A stretch of 64,000 nucleotides of DNA from Leclercia sp. AS011 (GTDB lineage: Bacteria > Pseudomonadota > Gammaproteobacteria > Enterobacterales > Enterobacteriaceae): contig NZ_JBBCMA010000001.1 of assembly GCF_037152535.1 (NCBI RefSeq), positions 620,001 through 684,000 on the forward strand, written 5' to 3'. Shown here one piece after another: positions 33,136 through 43,927 of this stretch. Positions within the stretch are counted from its first letter, which is position 1; every line of letters starts with the position of its first letter. Position numbers and translations under genes: made by a program. The notes under the pieces were generated by a model. The model saw nothing but the letters and a program-made list of their open reading frames with translations. It was not told the DNA's origin and made no database searches.

Positions 33136-34005
33136 TCAGGGAACTTCACCCTTAATGAACAACTCTTTATCAAAACGCGATTCCTTGAGCGCTTCTTTGA
33201 CCCGCTTCAAGTTATCTCTGAATTTCGCCCCGCGGCGCAGGGTAAAGCCGGTAGCCAGCACGTCGATGACGGTCAGCTGCGCCAGACGCGACACCATCGG
33301 CATGTAGATATCGGTATCTTCTGGCACGTCGAGGGTGATCGCCAGCGTCGCTTCCCGCGCCAGCGGCGTACCGGTGGTGGTAAGGGCAATCACCATGGCA
33401 TCGTTTTCACGCGCCAGCTGAGCCAGTTCCACCAGGCTTTTGGTACGACCAGTATGCGATATCAGAACCACCACGTCATCTTCGTTACAATTCATACAAC
33501 TCATGCGTTGCAGCACGATGTCGTCGGAATAGATAACCGGGACATTAAAACGGAAAAACTTATTCATCGCATCGTGCGCGACGGCGGCGGATGAACCGAG
33601 ACCAAAGAAGGCGATCTTCTTGGCTTGAGTCAGCAGATCGACTGCCCGGTTAACGGAACCCATATCCAGCGACTGCCGGACCTGGTCCAGCGTCGCCATC
33701 GCCGATTCGAAAATTTTACCGGTGTAGGCTTCCACGCTGTCGTCTTCATCGACATTGCGGTTTACATAGGGTGTGCCGTTAGCCAGACTTTGCGCCAGAT
33801 GCAGTTTAAAATCGGGATAGCCACGCGTCTCCATGCTGCGGCAGAAGCGGTTGACGGTCGGTTCGCTGACCCCCGACTCCTGGGCAAGCGTGGCGATGCT
33901 GGAATGAATGGCCTGAGCGGGGGCGGCGAGAATTACTTCAGCCACTTTTCGCTCGGATTTGCTAAGGTGTTCCAGTTGAAACTGGATTTTTTCCAGCATG
34001 TTCAT
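33136..34005 (-). CDS. hexR: RpiR-family repressor HexR
   Basis: Represses zwf and other central carbon genes; released by KDPG, the Entner-Doudoroff intermediate. 289 aa from 34005, matching E. coli; two upstream in-frame ATGs (34041 and 34023) exist and no start has a strong RBS. N-terminal RpiR helix-turn-helix (SIATLAQESGVSEPTVNRFC, 35-54) and C-terminal SIS sugar-phosphate domain (KKIAFFGLGSSAAVAHDAMN; VLISHTGRTKSLVELA). It diverges from zwf across the HexR operator. Confidence 0.96.
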   Translation of the reverse strand: MNMLEKIQFQLEHLSKSERKVAEVILAAPAQAIHSSIATLAQESGVSEPTVNRFCRSMETRGYPDFKLHLAQSLANGTPYVNRNVDEDDSVEAYTGKIFESAMATLDQVRQSLDMGSVNRAVDLLTQAKKIAFFGLGSSAAVAHDAMNKFFRFNVPVIYSDDIVLQRMSCMNCNEDDVVVLISHTGRTKSLVELAQLARENDAMVIALTTTGTPLAREATLAITLDVPEDTDIYMPMVSRLAQLTVIDVLATGFTLRRGAKFRDNLKRVKEALKESRFDKELFIKGEVP

Positions 34006-34242
34006 TTTTAACACGGCGCTCATCGGTGGAAACGATTTCATTAAGGGGTGAAATTGCGATTCGAATTAGCAAGAATATACGCCTGTGATTTGCCGAAAAG
34101 GGCAAACCCCGAAAAAAATGTTGTTGTTTTTTTTCATTACTTGATCGCTGTCGGATTTTAGCAACGGCCTGACAGCGCAAAATTTCACCCGTTTCATCGT
34201 CACGATCCCCGAGCCGCCGATCCCGGTGCGAAATATCGCCGT

Positions 34243-34261
34243 ATCGCACGGGAGGATAAGC
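34243..34261 (+). promoter_or_regulatory. SoxS/MarA/Rob box upstream of zwf
   Basis: ATCGCACGGGAGGATAAGC fits the marbox pattern AYnGCACnnWnnRYYAAAY over its core and is nearly identical to what I recall of the E. coli zwf soxbox. Links NADPH production to oxidative stress. Confidence 0.65.
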
Positions 34262-34301
34262 GCAAATGGTTTCGGGAATGACATAAAAGCAGTAGAGTGC
34301 A

Positions 34302-34316
34302 TGTAATAAAATTACA
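34302..34316. promoter_or_regulatory. HexR operator
   Basis: TGTAATAAAATTACA, a perfect palindrome with a 3-bp centre, agrees with the HexR motif TGTARTNNNAYTACA. It lies 47 bp before the zwf start and in the shared hexR/zwf control region. Confidence 0.85.
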
Positions 34317-34363
34317 ACGATATTCTGGCAAAAGCACCAGGGTATCCAACTGAGGAGAATGAC

Positions 34364-35839
34364 ATGGCGGTAACGCAAACAGCCCAGGCATGTGACCTGG
34401 TCATTTTCGGCGCGAAAGGCGATCTTGCACGCCGGAAATTGCTGCCTTCCCTGTATCAACTGGAAAAAGCGGGTCAAATCCACCCGGAGACGCGCATCCT
34501 GGGCGTGGGTCGTGCCGACTGGGATAAAGCCGCGTATACCAAAGTCGTGCGCGAAGCGCTGGAAACTTTCATGAAGGAGAAGATCGATGAAAGTTTGTGG
34601 GATACGCTGAGTGGACGCCTCGATTTCTGCAACCTCGACGTGAACGACACGTCGGCCTTTGCCGATCTGGGCGCGATGCTCGATCAGAAAAATCGCGTCA
34701 CCATTAACTACTTCGCCATGCCACCCAGCACCTTCGGAGCCATCTGCAAAGGGTTGGGCGAAGCTAAACTGAACGCCAAACCGGCGCGCGTGGTGATGGA
34801 AAAACCGCTGGGTACCTCGCTGGCGACCTCCCGCGAAATTAACGACCAGGTCGGAGAGTACTTCGAAGAGTGCCAGGTCTACCGTATCGACCACTACCTC
34901 GGTAAAGAGACGGTACTGAACCTGCTGGCGCTGCGCTTCGCTAACTCCCTGTTCGTCAATAACTGGGATAACCGCACCATCGATCACGTGGAGATCACCG
35001 TGGCGGAAGAGGTCGGTATTGAAGGGCGCTGGGGTTACTTTGACCAGGCCGGTCAGATGCGCGACATGATCCAGAACCACCTGCTGCAAATCCTCTGCAT
35101 GATCGCCATGGCACCGCCGTCGGATCTCTCCGCAGACAGCATTCGTGACGAGAAGGTGAAAGTGCTGAAGTCCCTGCGCCGCATCGATCGCTCTAACGTG
35201 CGTGAGAAAACCGTCCGCGGTCAGTACACCGCCGGTTTCGCCCAGGGTAAAAAAGTGCCGGGCTATCTGGAAGAAGAGGGCGCAAATAAAACCAGCAGCA
35301 CCGAAACCTTCGTCGCCATCCGCGTGGATATCGACAACTGGCGCTGGGCGGGCGTGCCGTTCTACCTGCGTACCGGTAAACGTCTGCCGACCAAATGCTC
35401 TGAAGTGGTTGTCTACTTCAAGAACCCGGAGCTGAACCTGTTCAAAGAGTCCTGGCAAGAGCTGCCGCAGAATAAACTGACCATCCGTCTGCAGCCGGAC
35501 GAGGGTGTGGATATTCAGGTGCTGAACAAGGTCCCAGGCCTCGATCACAAACACAACCTGCAGACCACCAAGCTGGATCTGAGCTACTCCGAAACCTTCA
35601 ACCAGAACCATCTGGCGGATGCGTATGAACGTCTGCTGCTGGAAACCATGCGTGGGATCCAGGCCCTGTTTGTGCGTCGTGACGAAGTGGAAGAGGCATG
35701 GAAATGGGTCGACTCCATCACCGAAGCCTGGGCTGCGGATCAGGATGCACCGAAACCGTATCAGGCGGGTACCTGGGGACCGGTCGCCTCTGTGGCGATG
35801 ATCACCCGTGACGGCCGCTCCTGGAACGAGTTTGAGTAA
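34364..35839 (+). CDS. zwf: Glucose-6-phosphate 1-dehydrogenase
   Basis: Oxidises glucose-6-phosphate to 6-phosphogluconolactone with NADP, feeding the pentose phosphate and Entner-Doudoroff routes. 491 aa. Coenzyme-binding [10 protein letters not shown] (16-25), EKPLG (146-150) and the substrate motif RIDHYLGKE (174-182). Controlled by HexR and SoxS-type regulators according to the sites upstream. Confidence 0.99.
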   Translation: MAVTQTAQACDLVIFGAKGDLARRKLLPSLYQLEKAGQIHPETRILGVGRADWDKAAYTKVVREALETFMKEKIDESLWDTLSGRLDFCNLDVNDTSAFADLGAMLDQKNRVTINYFAMPPSTFGAICKGLGEAKLNAKPARVVMEKPLGTSLATSREINDQVGEYFEECQVYRIDHYLGKETVLNLLALRFANSLFVNNWDNRTIDHVEITVAEEVGIEGRWGYFDQAGQMRDMIQNHLLQILCMIAMAPPSDLSADSIRDEKVKVLKSLRRIDRSNVREKTVRGQYTAGFAQGKKVPGYLEEEGANKTSSTETFVAIRVDIDNWRWAGVPFYLRTGKRLPTKCSEVVVYFKNPELNLFKESWQELPQNKLTIRLQPDEGVDIQVLNKVPGLDHKHNLQTTKLDLSYSETFNQNHLADAYERLLLETMRGIQALFVRRDEVEEAWKWVDSITEAWAADQDAPKPYQAGTWGPVASVAMITRDGRSWNEFE

Positions 35840-35863
35840 ATTTACCGCTAATCCTTAGGGGTT

Positions 35864-35879
35864 ATTTTACCGGTAACAT
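35864..35879. promoter_or_regulatory. GntR operator upstream of edd
   Basis: ATTTTACCGGTAACAT differs at one position from the palindrome ATGTTACCGGTAACAT bound by the gluconate repressor GntR. Gluconate control of the edd promoter is established in E. coli. It lies between zwf and its terminator. Confidence 0.7.
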
Positions 35880-35916
35880 GATCTGGCTCAGGCCAGCGCA
35901 CAATAATTAATCATTT

Positions 35917-35951
35917 AAGCTCCGTGTGGATTTCCACCCGGAGCTTTTTTT
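35917..35951 (+). terminator. Rho-independent terminator between zwf and edd
   Basis: AAGCTCCG-T-GTGG, loop, CCAC-C-CGGAGCTT followed by Ts. Because it lies after the GntR operator, it may also attenuate transcripts begun at an upstream edd promoter. Confidence 0.8.
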
Positions 35952-36072
35952 ATTACACTGCCGGAAGCGATTTTGCCCCAGAGCTCCGGCAATCAAGCGT
36001 TTCAGCGATGTTATAGCCTGCTAAACACTTTGTTAATTCCAGAGCGCGGACAGATAAATGACAGGAGCTTCT

Positions 36073-37884
36073 ATGAATTCCACTTTGTTACGGGTAACAC
36101 AACGCATTGTTGAGCGCTCGAAAAAGACCCGCTCAGCCTACCTCGCTCGCATTCAGCAGGCGAAGTCCGACACGGTCCATCGTTCGCAGCTGGCCTGCGG
36201 TAACCTGGCGCACGGCTTTGCTGCCTGCCAGCCAGAAGATAAAGCCTCGCTGAAAAGCATGCTGCGTAACAATATCGGCATCATCACTTCCTATAACGAC
36301 ATGCTCTCGGCGCACCAGCCGTATGAGACCTACCCGGACATCATTCGTAAAGCGCTGCACCAGGCCAATGCCGTGGGGCAGGTGGCGGGCGGTGTACCTG
36401 CGATGTGCGACGGGGTGACCCAGGGCCAGGACGGGATGGAACTGTCGCTGCTCAGCCGGGAAGTGATTGCCATGTCTGCGGCGGTGGGGCTGTCACACAA
36501 CATGTTTGACGGCGCGCTGTACCTCGGCGTGTGCGATAAAATTGTCCCGGGGCTGGCGATGGCGGCGCTGTCGTTTGGTCATCTTCCTGCGCTGTTCGTG
36601 CCGTCAGGCCCGATGGCCAGCGGCCTGGCAAATAAAGAGAAAGTGCGCATTCGCCAGTTGTATGCCGAAGGCAAAGTGGATCGCATGGCGCTGCTGGAGT
36701 CTGAGGCTGCGTCCTACCACGCGCCGGGCACCTGCACGTTCTACGGTACCGCCAACACCAACCAGATGGTGGTGGAATTTATGGGCATGCAGCTGCCGGG
36801 ATCGTCGTTTGTCCATCCGGATGCACCGCTGCGCGAGGCCCTGACCGCCGCCGCGGCGCGTCAGGTGACCCGTCTGACCGGCAACGGTAACGAGTGGATG
36901 CCGCTCGGTAAAATGGTCGACGAGAAGGTGGTGGTCAACGGTATCGTGGCTCTGCTGGCGACCGGCGGCTCCACCAACCACACCATGCACATGGTGGCGA
37001 TGGCGCGTGCGGCGGGCATTCTGATCAACTGGGACGATTTCTCCGAGCTTTCCGAAGTCGTACCGCTGATGACCCGTCTGTATCCGAACGGCCCGGCAGA
37101 CATTAACCACTTCCAGGCCGCGGGCGGCGTACCGGTGCTCATGCGCGAACTGATGAAGGGCGGCCTGCTGCACGAGGACGTCAACACGGTGGCCGGTTTC
37201 GGCCTGCAGCGCTACACCCTGGAGCCATGGCTGAACAACGGCGAGCTGGACTGGCGTGAAGGGGCGCAGGCTTCGTTGGATGACAGCGTGATCGCCACCT
37301 TCGACAAGCCGTTTTCCCACCACGGCGGCACCAAAGTGCTGACCGGAAACCTGGGTCGGGCAGTGATGAAGACCTCTGCGGTGCCGGTGGAAAACCAGAT
37401 TATTGAGGCCCCGGCGGTAGTATTCGAGAGCCAACATGACGTGCTGCCCGCCTTCGAAGCTGGTCTGCTGGATAAAGACTGCGTGGTAGTGGTTCGTCAT
37501 CAGGGACCAAAAGCGAACGGCATGCCAGAATTACATAAACTAATGCCGCCACTTGGTGTATTATTGGACCGCTGTTTCAAAATTGCGTTAGTAACCGATG
37601 GACGCCTCTCCGGCGCATCAGGTAAAGTGCCTTCTGCCATCCATGTCACCCCGGAAGCCTACGACGGTGGATTGCTGGCAAAAGTGTACGATGGCGACAT
37701 CATCCGCGTTAACGGTCAGACCGGCGAGTTGACCTTACTGGTGGATGAGGCGGTCCTTGCCGCACGTAAGCCGCATATTCCTGACCTGAGCGCATCGCGC
37801 GTGGGGACGGGGCGCGAAATGTTCAGTGCGCTGCGCGAGAACCTCTCGGGCGCAGAGCAGGGCGCGACCTGTATTACGTTTTAA
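36073..37884 (+). CDS. edd: Phosphogluconate dehydratase Edd
   Basis: First Entner-Doudoroff enzyme: 6-phosphogluconate to KDPG. 603 aa from the ATG at 36073 (RBS AGGAG), the E. coli length; an ATG at 36058 is in frame. IlvD/Edd family with Fe-S cluster cysteines in [16 protein letters not shown] and [14 protein letters not shown], and the C-terminal [20 protein letters not shown] signature. The run 37531-37595 uses unusually many Leu/Val TTA, CTA and GTA codons, possibly because it also holds an eda promoter. Confidence 0.98.
   Translation: MNSTLLRVTQRIVERSKKTRSAYLARIQQAKSDTVHRSQLACGNLAHGFAACQPEDKASLKSMLRNNIGIITSYNDMLSAHQPYETYPDIIRKALHQANAVGQVAGGVPAMCDGVTQGQDGMELSLLSREVIAMSAAVGLSHNMFDGALYLGVCDKIVPGLAMAALSFGHLPALFVPSGPMASGLANKEKVRIRQLYAEGKVDRMALLESEAASYHAPGTCTFYGTANTNQMVVEFMGMQLPGSSFVHPDAPLREALTAAAARQVTRLTGNGNEWMPLGKMVDEKVVVNGIVALLATGGSTNHTMHMVAMARAAGILINWDDFSELSEVVPLMTRLYPNGPADINHFQAAGGVPVLMRELMKGGLLHEDVNTVAGFGLQRYTLEPWLNNGELDWREGAQASLDDSVIATFDKPFSHHGGTKVLTGNLGRAVMKTSAVPVENQIIEAPAVVFESQHDVLPAFEAGLLDKDCVVVVRHQGPKANGMPELHKLMPPLGVLLDRCFKIALVTDGRLSGASGKVPSAIHVTPEAYDGGLLAKVYDGDIIRVNGQTGELTLLVDEAVLAARKPHIPDLSASRVGTGREMFSALRENLSGAEQGATCITF
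37563..37581 (+). promoter_or_regulatory. Possible KdgR site inside edd, upstream of eda
   Basis: ATTGGACCGCTGTTTCAAA matches AATRAAAYRNYGTTTYATT at about 14 of 19 positions, with a good right half (CTGTTTCA) and a poor left half. In E. coli eda has its own KdgR-regulated promoter within edd. By-eye call only. Confidence 0.35.
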
Positions 37885-37923
37885 GACGACAAGAATTATC
37901 GATCTGGCGAGAGAAAAACTCTG

Positions 37924-38565
37924 ATGAAAAACTGGAAGACAAGTGCAGAAGCAATCCTGAAAACTGGCCCGGTAGTGCCGGTGATCGTGGTTAATAAGCT
38001 GGAACACGCCGTGCCGATGGCGAAAGCGCTGGTTGCCGGTGGCGTTCGCGTCCTGGAAGTGACCCTGCGTACCGCCTGTGCAATGGATGCCATTCGCGCC
38101 ATCGCCAAAGAGGTGCCGGAAGCCATCATCGGTGCGGGCACCGTGCTGAACCCACAGCAGCTGGCTGAAGTCACCGAAGCCGGTGCGCAGTTCGCCATCA
38201 GCCCGGGTCTGACCGAGCCGCTGCTGAAGGCCGCTACTGAAGGCTCCATTCCTCTGATCCCGGGTATCAGCACCGTGTCTGAACTGATGCTGGGTCTGGA
38301 CTACGGTCTGAAAGAGTTCAAATTCTTCCCGGCGGAAGCTAACGGCGGCACCAAAGCGCTGCAGGCTATCGCAGGCCCGTTCGCCAACGTGCGTTTCTGC
38401 CCGACCGGCGGCATCTCCCCGGCGAACTACCGTGACTACCTGGCGCTGAAAAGCGTGCTGTGCATCGGTGGTTCCTGGCTGGTTCCGGCGGATGCGCTGG
38501 AAGCGGGCGACTGGGATCGCATCACTAAGCTGACACGCGAAGCGGTCGAAGGCGCGCAGCAGTAA
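37924..38565 (+). CDS. eda: KDPG aldolase / 4-hydroxy-2-oxoglutarate aldolase Eda
   Basis: Cleaves KDPG to pyruvate and glyceraldehyde-3-phosphate; shared last step of the Entner-Doudoroff and hexuronate/pectin (KDG) pathways. 213-aa trimeric class I aldolase. Schiff-base Lys133 ([10 protein letters not shown]), catalytic Glu45 and Arg49 (VLEVTLRT) are all present. 39 bp after edd. Confidence 0.99.
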   Translation: MKNWKTSAEAILKTGPVVPVIVVNKLEHAVPMAKALVAGGVRVLEVTLRTACAMDAIRAIAKEVPEAIIGAGTVLNPQQLAEVTEAGAQFAISPGLTEPLLKAATEGSIPLIPGISTVSELMLGLDYGLKEFKFFPAEANGGTKALQAIAGPFANVRFCPTGGISPANYRDYLALKSVLCIGGSWLVPADALEAGDWDRITKLTREAVEGAQQ

Positions 38566-38589
38566 GCTTCAGGTATTGTGCGCGTTTTT

Positions 38590-38622
38590 GCCGGGTGGCG
38601 GCTTCGCCTTACCCGGCCTACG
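38590..38622. repeat. Single REP unit after eda
   Basis: GCCGGGTGGCGGCTTCGCC...ACCCGGCCTAC between convergent eda and purT. Confidence 0.8.
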
Positions 38623-38640
38623 AAATACGTCAAATGCCAT

Positions 38641-38671
38641 AAAAAACGGGCCATCAGGCCCGTTTTTTTTA
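38641..38671. terminator. Bidirectional terminator between eda and purT
   Basis: AAAAAACGGGCC, loop ATCA, GGCCCGTTTTTTTT: perfect stem with A- and T-runs on both sides. Confidence 0.9.
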
Positions 38672-39847
38672 TCCTGCGACCTTCACGCTGGCAGCGGCCT
38701 GTTTCGCCCGCTCGACTGCGGCTTCCACGTTATCACCCGTCGCCAGCGCCACGCCTAAGCGACGCGAACCGTCGATTTCAGGTTTACCGAACAGACGCAG
38801 CTGCAGGCCCGCGCCTACCGCGGCTTCGACATTATCAAAGGTGACGTTCTGGCTGGTCAGCTGGGGCAGGATCACCGCCGACGCCGCCGGGCCATACTGA
38901 CGCACTCCGCCCACCGGCAGGCCGAGGAAGGCACGAACGTGCAGGGCGAACTCGGAGAGATCCTGAGAGATCAGCGTCACCATGCCGGTATCGTGCGGAC
39001 GCGGGGAGACTTCGCTGAAGATCACCTCGTCGCCGCAAACAAACAGCTCAACGCCAAACAGACCGTGGCCGCCCAGCGCCAGCACCACTTTGCGGGCGAT
39101 CTCTTCGGCGCGTGCGCGCGCCAGGGCGCTCATCTGCTGCGGCTGCCAGGACTCGCGGTAGTCGCCATCTTCCTGACGGTGACCAATCGGATCGCAGAAG
39201 TGTACGCCATCCACGGCGCTGACGGTCAGCAGGGTAATTTCAAAATCAAACTGCACCACGCCCTCAACGATCACCCGTCCGGCACCGGCGCGGCCACCCT
39301 GCTGGGCATACTCCCAGGCCTGATCCAGCTGGTCGGCACTGCGCACAAAGCTCTGTCCTTTGCCGGAAGAACTCATCACCGGCTTAATGATGCACGGGTA
39401 GCCAATCCCGGCGACTGCCTGCAAAAAATCGCCCTTGCTGTCGGCAAAACGGTAGCTAGAGGTCGGCAGAGCCAGCTCTTCCGCCGCCAGGCGGCGAATG
39501 CCTTCCCGGTTCATGGTCAGCTTTGCGGCACGGGCGCAGGGCACCACGCGCTGGCCTTCGGCTTCCAGTGCCAGCAGCGTGTCGGTGGCGATGGCTTCGA
39601 TCTCCGGCACCACGAAGTGCGGTTTTTCAGCGGCAATCACCGCGCGCAGGGCATCGCCGTCGAGCATATTAATCACGTGCGAGCGATGGGCAACGTGCAT
39701 GGCCGGGGCATCGGCATAGCGATCAACGGCAATGACTTCAATCCCTAAACGCTGGCACTCGATGGCCACCTCTTTGCCCAGTTCACCGGAGCCGAGCAAC
39801 ATTACGCGCGTCGCTGCCGGGCGCAGCGCAGTTCCTAAACGAGTCAT
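38669..39847 (-). CDS. purT: Formate-dependent GAR transformylase PurT
   Basis: ATP-grasp enzyme making formyl-GAR from GAR, formate and ATP in purine synthesis. 392 aa from 39847, the E. coli length. Motifs: [21 protein letters not shown] (N-terminal fold), [11 protein letters not shown] (P-loop-like ATP-grasp strand), [25 protein letters not shown] (metal/ATP site). Repressed by PurR through the operator upstream. yebG, which follows purT in E. coli, is missing. Confidence 0.98.
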   Translation of the reverse strand: MTRLGTALRPAATRVMLLGSGELGKEVAIECQRLGIEVIAVDRYADAPAMHVAHRSHVINMLDGDALRAVIAAEKPHFVVPEIEAIATDTLLALEAEGQRVVPCARAAKLTMNREGIRRLAAEELALPTSSYRFADSKGDFLQAVAGIGYPCIIKPVMSSSGKGQSFVRSADQLDQAWEYAQQGGRAGAGRVIVEGVVQFDFEITLLTVSAVDGVHFCDPIGHRQEDGDYRESWQPQQMSALARARAEEIARKVVLALGGHGLFGVELFVCGDEVIFSEVSPRPHDTGMVTLISQDLSEFALHVRAFLGLPVGGVRQYGPAASAVILPQLTSQNVTFDNVEAAVGAGLQLRLFGKPEIDGSRRLGVALATGDNVEAAVERAKQAAASVKVAG

Positions 39848-39881
39848 AATAATCCCCCTGAAAAAGTTGCGCGCAGTATAA

Positions 39882-39897
39882 ACGAAAACGTTTGCGT
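39882..39897. promoter_or_regulatory. PurR operator of purT
   Basis: ACGAAAACGTTTGCGT differs at one position from the PurR consensus ACGCAAACGTTTGCGT. 35 bp upstream of the purT start codon. Confidence 0.88.
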
Positions 39898-39995
39898 CTG
39901 TCTTGCTTCGCGGAAATCCACCGCACTGACAGGCGGTTATTTGCATCGTCACATTTTTCGACCATGCTTTTGGGGAGCCAATACAGGAGATCGTG

Positions 39996-40349
39996 ATGAA
40001 CAAAACAGGGGTAGTGATGGCGCTGGCGCTGCTGGGTACCAGCCTGACGGTGCAGGCCGCCGATGAAAAAACCGTGAAGTTTCCAGCCTGTGAAGGCCAG
40101 AATGCCGAGGGGATTGCCGCCAGCGTGAAGCGGGACTATCTGCAAAACCGCATTGTGCGCTGGGCCGACGATCAAAAGACCCTCGGTCAGGCCGACCCGG
40201 TGGCGTGGATCAATCCCAAAGAAGTAAAGGGTGAAAAAGAACGCTGGACCGTCCCGCTGACGGTGCGCGGCAAAAGCAGTGATATTCACTATCAGGTGAA
40301 AGTGGACTGTAAAGCGGGCAGCGCGCAGTATCTGTCGGCCAAAAAGTGA
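39996..40349 (+). CDS. yebF: Secreted protein YebF (colicin M immunity family)
   Basis: 117 aa; signal peptide [24 protein letters not shown] at 39996 preceded by AGGAGA; a GTG one codon earlier is in frame. Two cysteines (ACEGQ and VDCKAG) form the disulfide of this fold. Conserved [22 protein letters not shown]. coli YebF is exported to the medium through porins, and the family includes the colicin M immunity protein; native function unknown. Confidence 0.93.
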   Translation: MNKTGVVMALALLGTSLTVQAADEKTVKFPACEGQNAEGIAASVKRDYLQNRIVRWADDQKTLGQADPVAWINPKEVKGEKERWTVPLTVRGKSSDIHYQVKVDCKAGSAQYLSAKK

Positions 40350-40436
40350 ATTTTCGCTTCTTTTGTCGCCGCAGACATTTCCTGACATCCCCTCGCTTAG
40401 GCTTTGGAATCCATTAAGCATTAAGTGAGGGAAATC

Positions 40437-41087
40437 ATGTCAAACTGGTTGAATCAACTGCAGTCGCTGCTTGGGCAGAAAACGGGCTCATCCTCGGGTG
40501 AAGGGCTGAGCAAAATGCTGGCACCCGGCGCGCTTGGCGGTCTTGCCGGACTGCTGGTGGCGAATAAATCCTCGCGTAAACTGCTGGCGAAATACGGCAC
40601 CGGCGCCCTGCTGGCGGGCGGCGGTGCCATTGCCGGTTCCGTGCTGTGGAACAAGTACAAGGACAAGGTGCGCAGCGCCCATCAGGATGAACCGCAGTTT
40701 GGTCAGCAGACTTCGGCGCTGGATGTGCGTAGCGAACGGCTGATCCTGGCGCTGGTCTTTGCGGCGAAGAGCGACGGCCACATCGACGACCAGGAGCGCG
40801 CCGCCATCGAACAGCAGCTGCGGGAAGCGGGTGTGGAGGAGCAGGGCAGGGCGCTGGTGGCTCAGGCCATTGAACAGCCGCTCGATCCGCAGCGTCTGGC
40901 GCAGGGGATCAAAAATGAAGAGGAAGCGCTGGAACTCTATTTCCTGAGCTGCGCGGCGATCGATGTCGATCACTTTATGGAGCGCAGCTATCTCAATGCG
41001 CTGGGCGATGCGCTGAAAATCCCGGCCGAGGTCCGCGAGGGGATTGAGCAGGATATTCGCCAGCAAAAACAGGCGCTCCCCGGCTAA
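40437..41087 (+). CDS. yebE: DUF533 membrane protein YebE
   Basis: 216 aa with a single predicted membrane stretch ([17 protein letters not shown], about 57-73) and a C-terminal TerB-like helical domain ([28 protein letters not shown]). ATG at 40437 with GAGG upstream. Envelope-stress induced in E. coli; function unknown. No YebG or other gene lies in the gap before ptrB. Confidence 0.93.
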   Translation: MSNWLNQLQSLLGQKTGSSSGEGLSKMLAPGALGGLAGLLVANKSSRKLLAKYGTGALLAGGGAIAGSVLWNKYKDKVRSAHQDEPQFGQQTSALDVRSERLILALVFAAKSDGHIDDQERAAIEQQLREAGVEEQGRALVAQAIEQPLDPQRLAQGIKNEEEALELYFLSCAAIDVDHFMERSYLNALGDALKIPAEVREGIEQDIRQQKQALPG

Positions 41088-41177
41088 CTTTTCACTCCCG
41101 GGTGTCCCGTTTCGCTTGCATCGTGCGCATGTTTTGCCAACCTTATAGGGTGTTAAACGTAAAAGAATCATACTGAC

Positions 41178-43259
41178 ATGCCACCTAAAGCCCAACGCAT
41201 ACCGCACGCTCTCACCGCGCACGGTGACACGCGTATCGACAACTATTACTGGTTGCGCGACGATACCCGCTCACAGCCGGAGGTACTGGACTACCTCCAC
41301 GATGAAAATGATTATGGCCGCCGGGTCATGTCGACGCAGCAGGCGCTGCAGGACCGACTACTTAACGAAATGGTGGAACGCGTCCCGCAGCGTGACGTCT
41401 CGGCTCCCTGGAGTCGCAACGGCTATCGCTACCGACACATTTATGAGCCCGGCAACGAATACGCTATCTATCAGCGTCAGTCGGTGCTTTGCGCCGAGTG
41501 GGAGGAGTGGGAAACGCTGCTGGATGCCAACCAGCGGGCGTCGCACAGCGAGTTTTATACCCTGGGCGGCATGGCGGTATCACCGGATAACGCCATTATG
41601 GCGCTGGCCGAAGACTACCTCTCCCGACGCCAGTATGGCTTACGCTTTCGTAACCTCGAGTCCGGGAACTGGTATCCCGAGATGCTCGATAGCGTCTCCC
41701 CCGATTTTATCTGGGCCAATGACTCAGAGACGGTCTACTACATCAAGAAGCACGCCACCACGCTGCACCCCTTTCAGGTCTGGCGGCATACGGTAGGCAC
41801 CGCGTCCACCAGCGACGAGCTGGTCTATGAGGAGAAAGACGAAACCTTTTACGTCAGCCTGCATAAGACCACCTCGAAACACTACGTGATTATTTTTCTC
41901 GCCAGCGCCACCACTACCGAGGTGCTGCTGCTGGACGCTGAACTGCCGGACGCGCAGCCGCTGTGCTTTATGCCGCGCCGTAAGGATCATGAATACAGCC
42001 TCGACCACTTCCAGCACACCTTCTATTTGCGATCCAACCGGGAGGGCAAAAACTTTGGCCTCTACAAAACCAAAGTGCGTGACGAGCGCAAATGGGAAGT
42101 GCTGATCCCGCCCCGCGATCAGGTGATGCTCGAGGGCTTTACCCTCTTTACCGACTGGCTGGTGGTGGAAGAGCGCCAGCGCGGGCTGACCAGCCTGCGG
42201 CAGATCAACCGCAAAACCCGGGAGGTGATCGGTATCGCCTTCGACGATCCCGCCTACGTGACCTGGATTGGCTATAACCCGGAGCCGGAAACCTCGCGCC
42301 TGCGCTACGGCTACTCCTCCATGACCACCCCGGACACCCTGTTCGAGCTGGATATGGACACCGGACAGCGCAAGGTGCTGAAGCAGGCCGAGGTCAAAGG
42401 CTTTGATGCTGAACTTTACCGCAGCGAGCACGTCTGGATTGTGGCCCGTGACGGCACCGAAGTGCCGGTGTCGCTGGTCTACCACAAACACCATTTCCGC
42501 AAGGGCAAAAACCCGATCCTCATCTATGGCTACGGCTCCTATGGCTCCAGCATTGATGCCGATTTCAGCAGCAGCCGCTTAAGCCTGCTCGACCGGGGCT
42601 TTGTTTTTGCCATCGCCCATATTCGCGGCGGCGGCGAGCTGGGGCAGAAATGGTATGAAGACGGCAAGTTCCTGAAGAAGAAAAACACCTTTAATGACTA
42701 TCTCGATGTCTGCGAGGGGTTGCTTGAGCTGGGCTATGGCGATCGGAAGCAGTGCTTCGCCATGGGGGGCAGCGCGGGTGGGATGCTGATGGGCACCGTG
42801 ATTAATGAACGCCCGGAGCTGTTTAAAGGGGTGGTGGCGCAGGTGCCGTTCGTCGATGTACTGACCACCATGCTCGACGAGTCGATCCCCTTGACCATCG
42901 GGGAGTATGAGGAGTGGGGCAATCCCCAGGATCCGACCTATTACCGTTACATGAAAACCTACAGCCCCTATGACAACGTAGAGGCGAAGGCCTATCCGCA
43001 CATGCTGGTCACCACCGGCCTGCATGACTCCCAGGTGCAGTACTGGGAGCCCGCAAAGTGGGTGGCGAAACTGCGTGAAATGAAGACCGACGATAATTTA
43101 CTGCTGCTCTGCACCGACATGGATGCCGGACACGGCGGGAAATCCGGGCGCTTCAAATCCTATGAAGGGGTGGCGCTGGAGTATGCGTTTATCGTCGGCC
43201 TGGCGCAGGAGACTCTGACCGCACGCTCCGGCGAGGCGGATCAGGATCCGCCCAGATAG
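41178..43259 (+). CDS. ptrB: Oligopeptidase B (protease II)
   Basis: Prolyl-oligopeptidase-family serine peptidase that cuts short peptides after Arg or Lys. 693 aa (E. coli 686, the extra residues at the C-terminal tail). N-terminal beta-propeller and alpha/beta-hydrolase domain with the full triad: S532 (GGSAGG), D617 (GLHDSQV) and H652 (AGHGGKS). Its last 19 bp overlap the end of exoX on the other strand. Confidence 0.98.
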   Translation: MPPKAQRIPHALTAHGDTRIDNYYWLRDDTRSQPEVLDYLHDENDYGRRVMSTQQALQDRLLNEMVERVPQRDVSAPWSRNGYRYRHIYEPGNEYAIYQRQSVLCAEWEEWETLLDANQRASHSEFYTLGGMAVSPDNAIMALAEDYLSRRQYGLRFRNLESGNWYPEMLDSVSPDFIWANDSETVYYIKKHATTLHPFQVWRHTVGTASTSDELVYEEKDETFYVSLHKTTSKHYVIIFLASATTTEVLLLDAELPDAQPLCFMPRRKDHEYSLDHFQHTFYLRSNREGKNFGLYKTKVRDERKWEVLIPPRDQVMLEGFTLFTDWLVVEERQRGLTSLRQINRKTREVIGIAFDDPAYVTWIGYNPEPETSRLRYGYSSMTTPDTLFELDMDTGQRKVLKQAEVKGFDAELYRSEHVWIVARDGTEVPVSLVYHKHHFRKGKNPILIYGYGSYGSSIDADFSSSRLSLLDRGFVFAIAHIRGGGELGQKWYEDGKFLKKKNTFNDYLDVCEGLLELGYGDRKQCFAMGGSAGGMLMGTVINERPELFKGVVAQVPFVDVLTTMLDESIPLTIGEYEEWGNPQDPTYYRYMKTYSPYDNVEAKAYPHMLVTTGLHDSQVQYWEPAKWVAKLREMKTDDNLLLLCTDMDAGHGGKSGRFKSYEGVALEYAFIVGLAQETLTARSGEADQDPPR

Positions 43260-43903
43260 TGCTTCAGGGTGAGGCGCAGCTCGGGGCTCATTCTGTCGAG
43301 GTTGTTATACAGCCAGCGCAGATAGCCTGGATCTTTGTCCGCCACTTCTGCCACCGCCTTCCCGCGGTATTTACCGAAGGTAAAGGTGGTGAGCAGCGCC
43401 GGGCGTCCGGTGATGTCGGCCATCTCATCCGGGGTCCAGCCGGTGGTGTTCATGATATCAATCAGCAACGCGGCGGTAATGTAGCAGTCGTACAGGGCGC
43501 GGTGATGATGCAGCCCTTCCGGCGTTCTGACGCTAAGTTTGCGCGACTTATACAGCGCCATATTGCTGTATTTGATCCCCGGCCATAAGCGCCGGGCCAG
43601 CTTCATGGTACAGATCCATTCCCCCGGCATCTCGGGCAGAACGCGGCGATCGAAGCTGGCATTATGCGCCACGTACCACGGGCTGCCGTGGTAGTGCGGG
43701 ATCACCTCTTCAATCCAGGGTTTGTCGGCCACCATCGCCTCGGTAATGCGGTGAATCGCCATCGCCTGCGGGCTGATGGGGCGATCCGGACGCACCAGAT
43801 GGCTGCGTGGATTGACGATCTGCCCGTTCACAACATCGACAGACGCCACTTCCACAATCCCTCCCTGCAGATCGCAGGTTTCGGTGTCGATGACACGTAG
43901 CAT
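43241..43903 (-). CDS. exoX: Exodeoxyribonuclease X
   Basis: 3'-5' DnaQ-family exonuclease acting in mismatch repair and UV survival. 220 aa, the E. coli length. DEDDh residues: DTETC (D6, E8), [12 protein letters not shown], and [15 protein letters not shown] (His and Asp). C-terminal extension [20 protein letters not shown] is a conserved add-on. Tail-to-tail overlap with ptrB. Confidence 0.97.
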   Translation of the reverse strand: MLRVIDTETCDLQGGIVEVASVDVVNGQIVNPRSHLVRPDRPISPQAMAIHRITEAMVADKPWIEEVIPHYHGSPWYVAHNASFDRRVLPEMPGEWICTMKLARRLWPGIKYSNMALYKSRKLSVRTPEGLHHHRALYDCYITAALLIDIMNTTGWTPDEMADITGRPALLTTFTFGKYRGKAVAEVADKDPGYLRWLYNNLDRMSPELRLTLKHYLGGS

Positions 43904-43927
43904 GGCTCTCTCCTGGCCGTAAAAGGT

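Larger units (their letters stand above)
34006..34363. other. hexR-zwf regulatory gap
   Basis: 358 bp without a gene. Holds the SoxS/MarA/Rob box and HexR operator listed separately. An A/T-rich block at 34100-34140 includes a CGAAAAAAATG...TTTTTTTTCATTAC stretch on the hexR side. Confidence 0.6.

Noticed and set aside
33962..35611. 549-codon open frame opposite zwf
   Set aside because: Runs through the zwf coding region and the control sites; no family resemblance.
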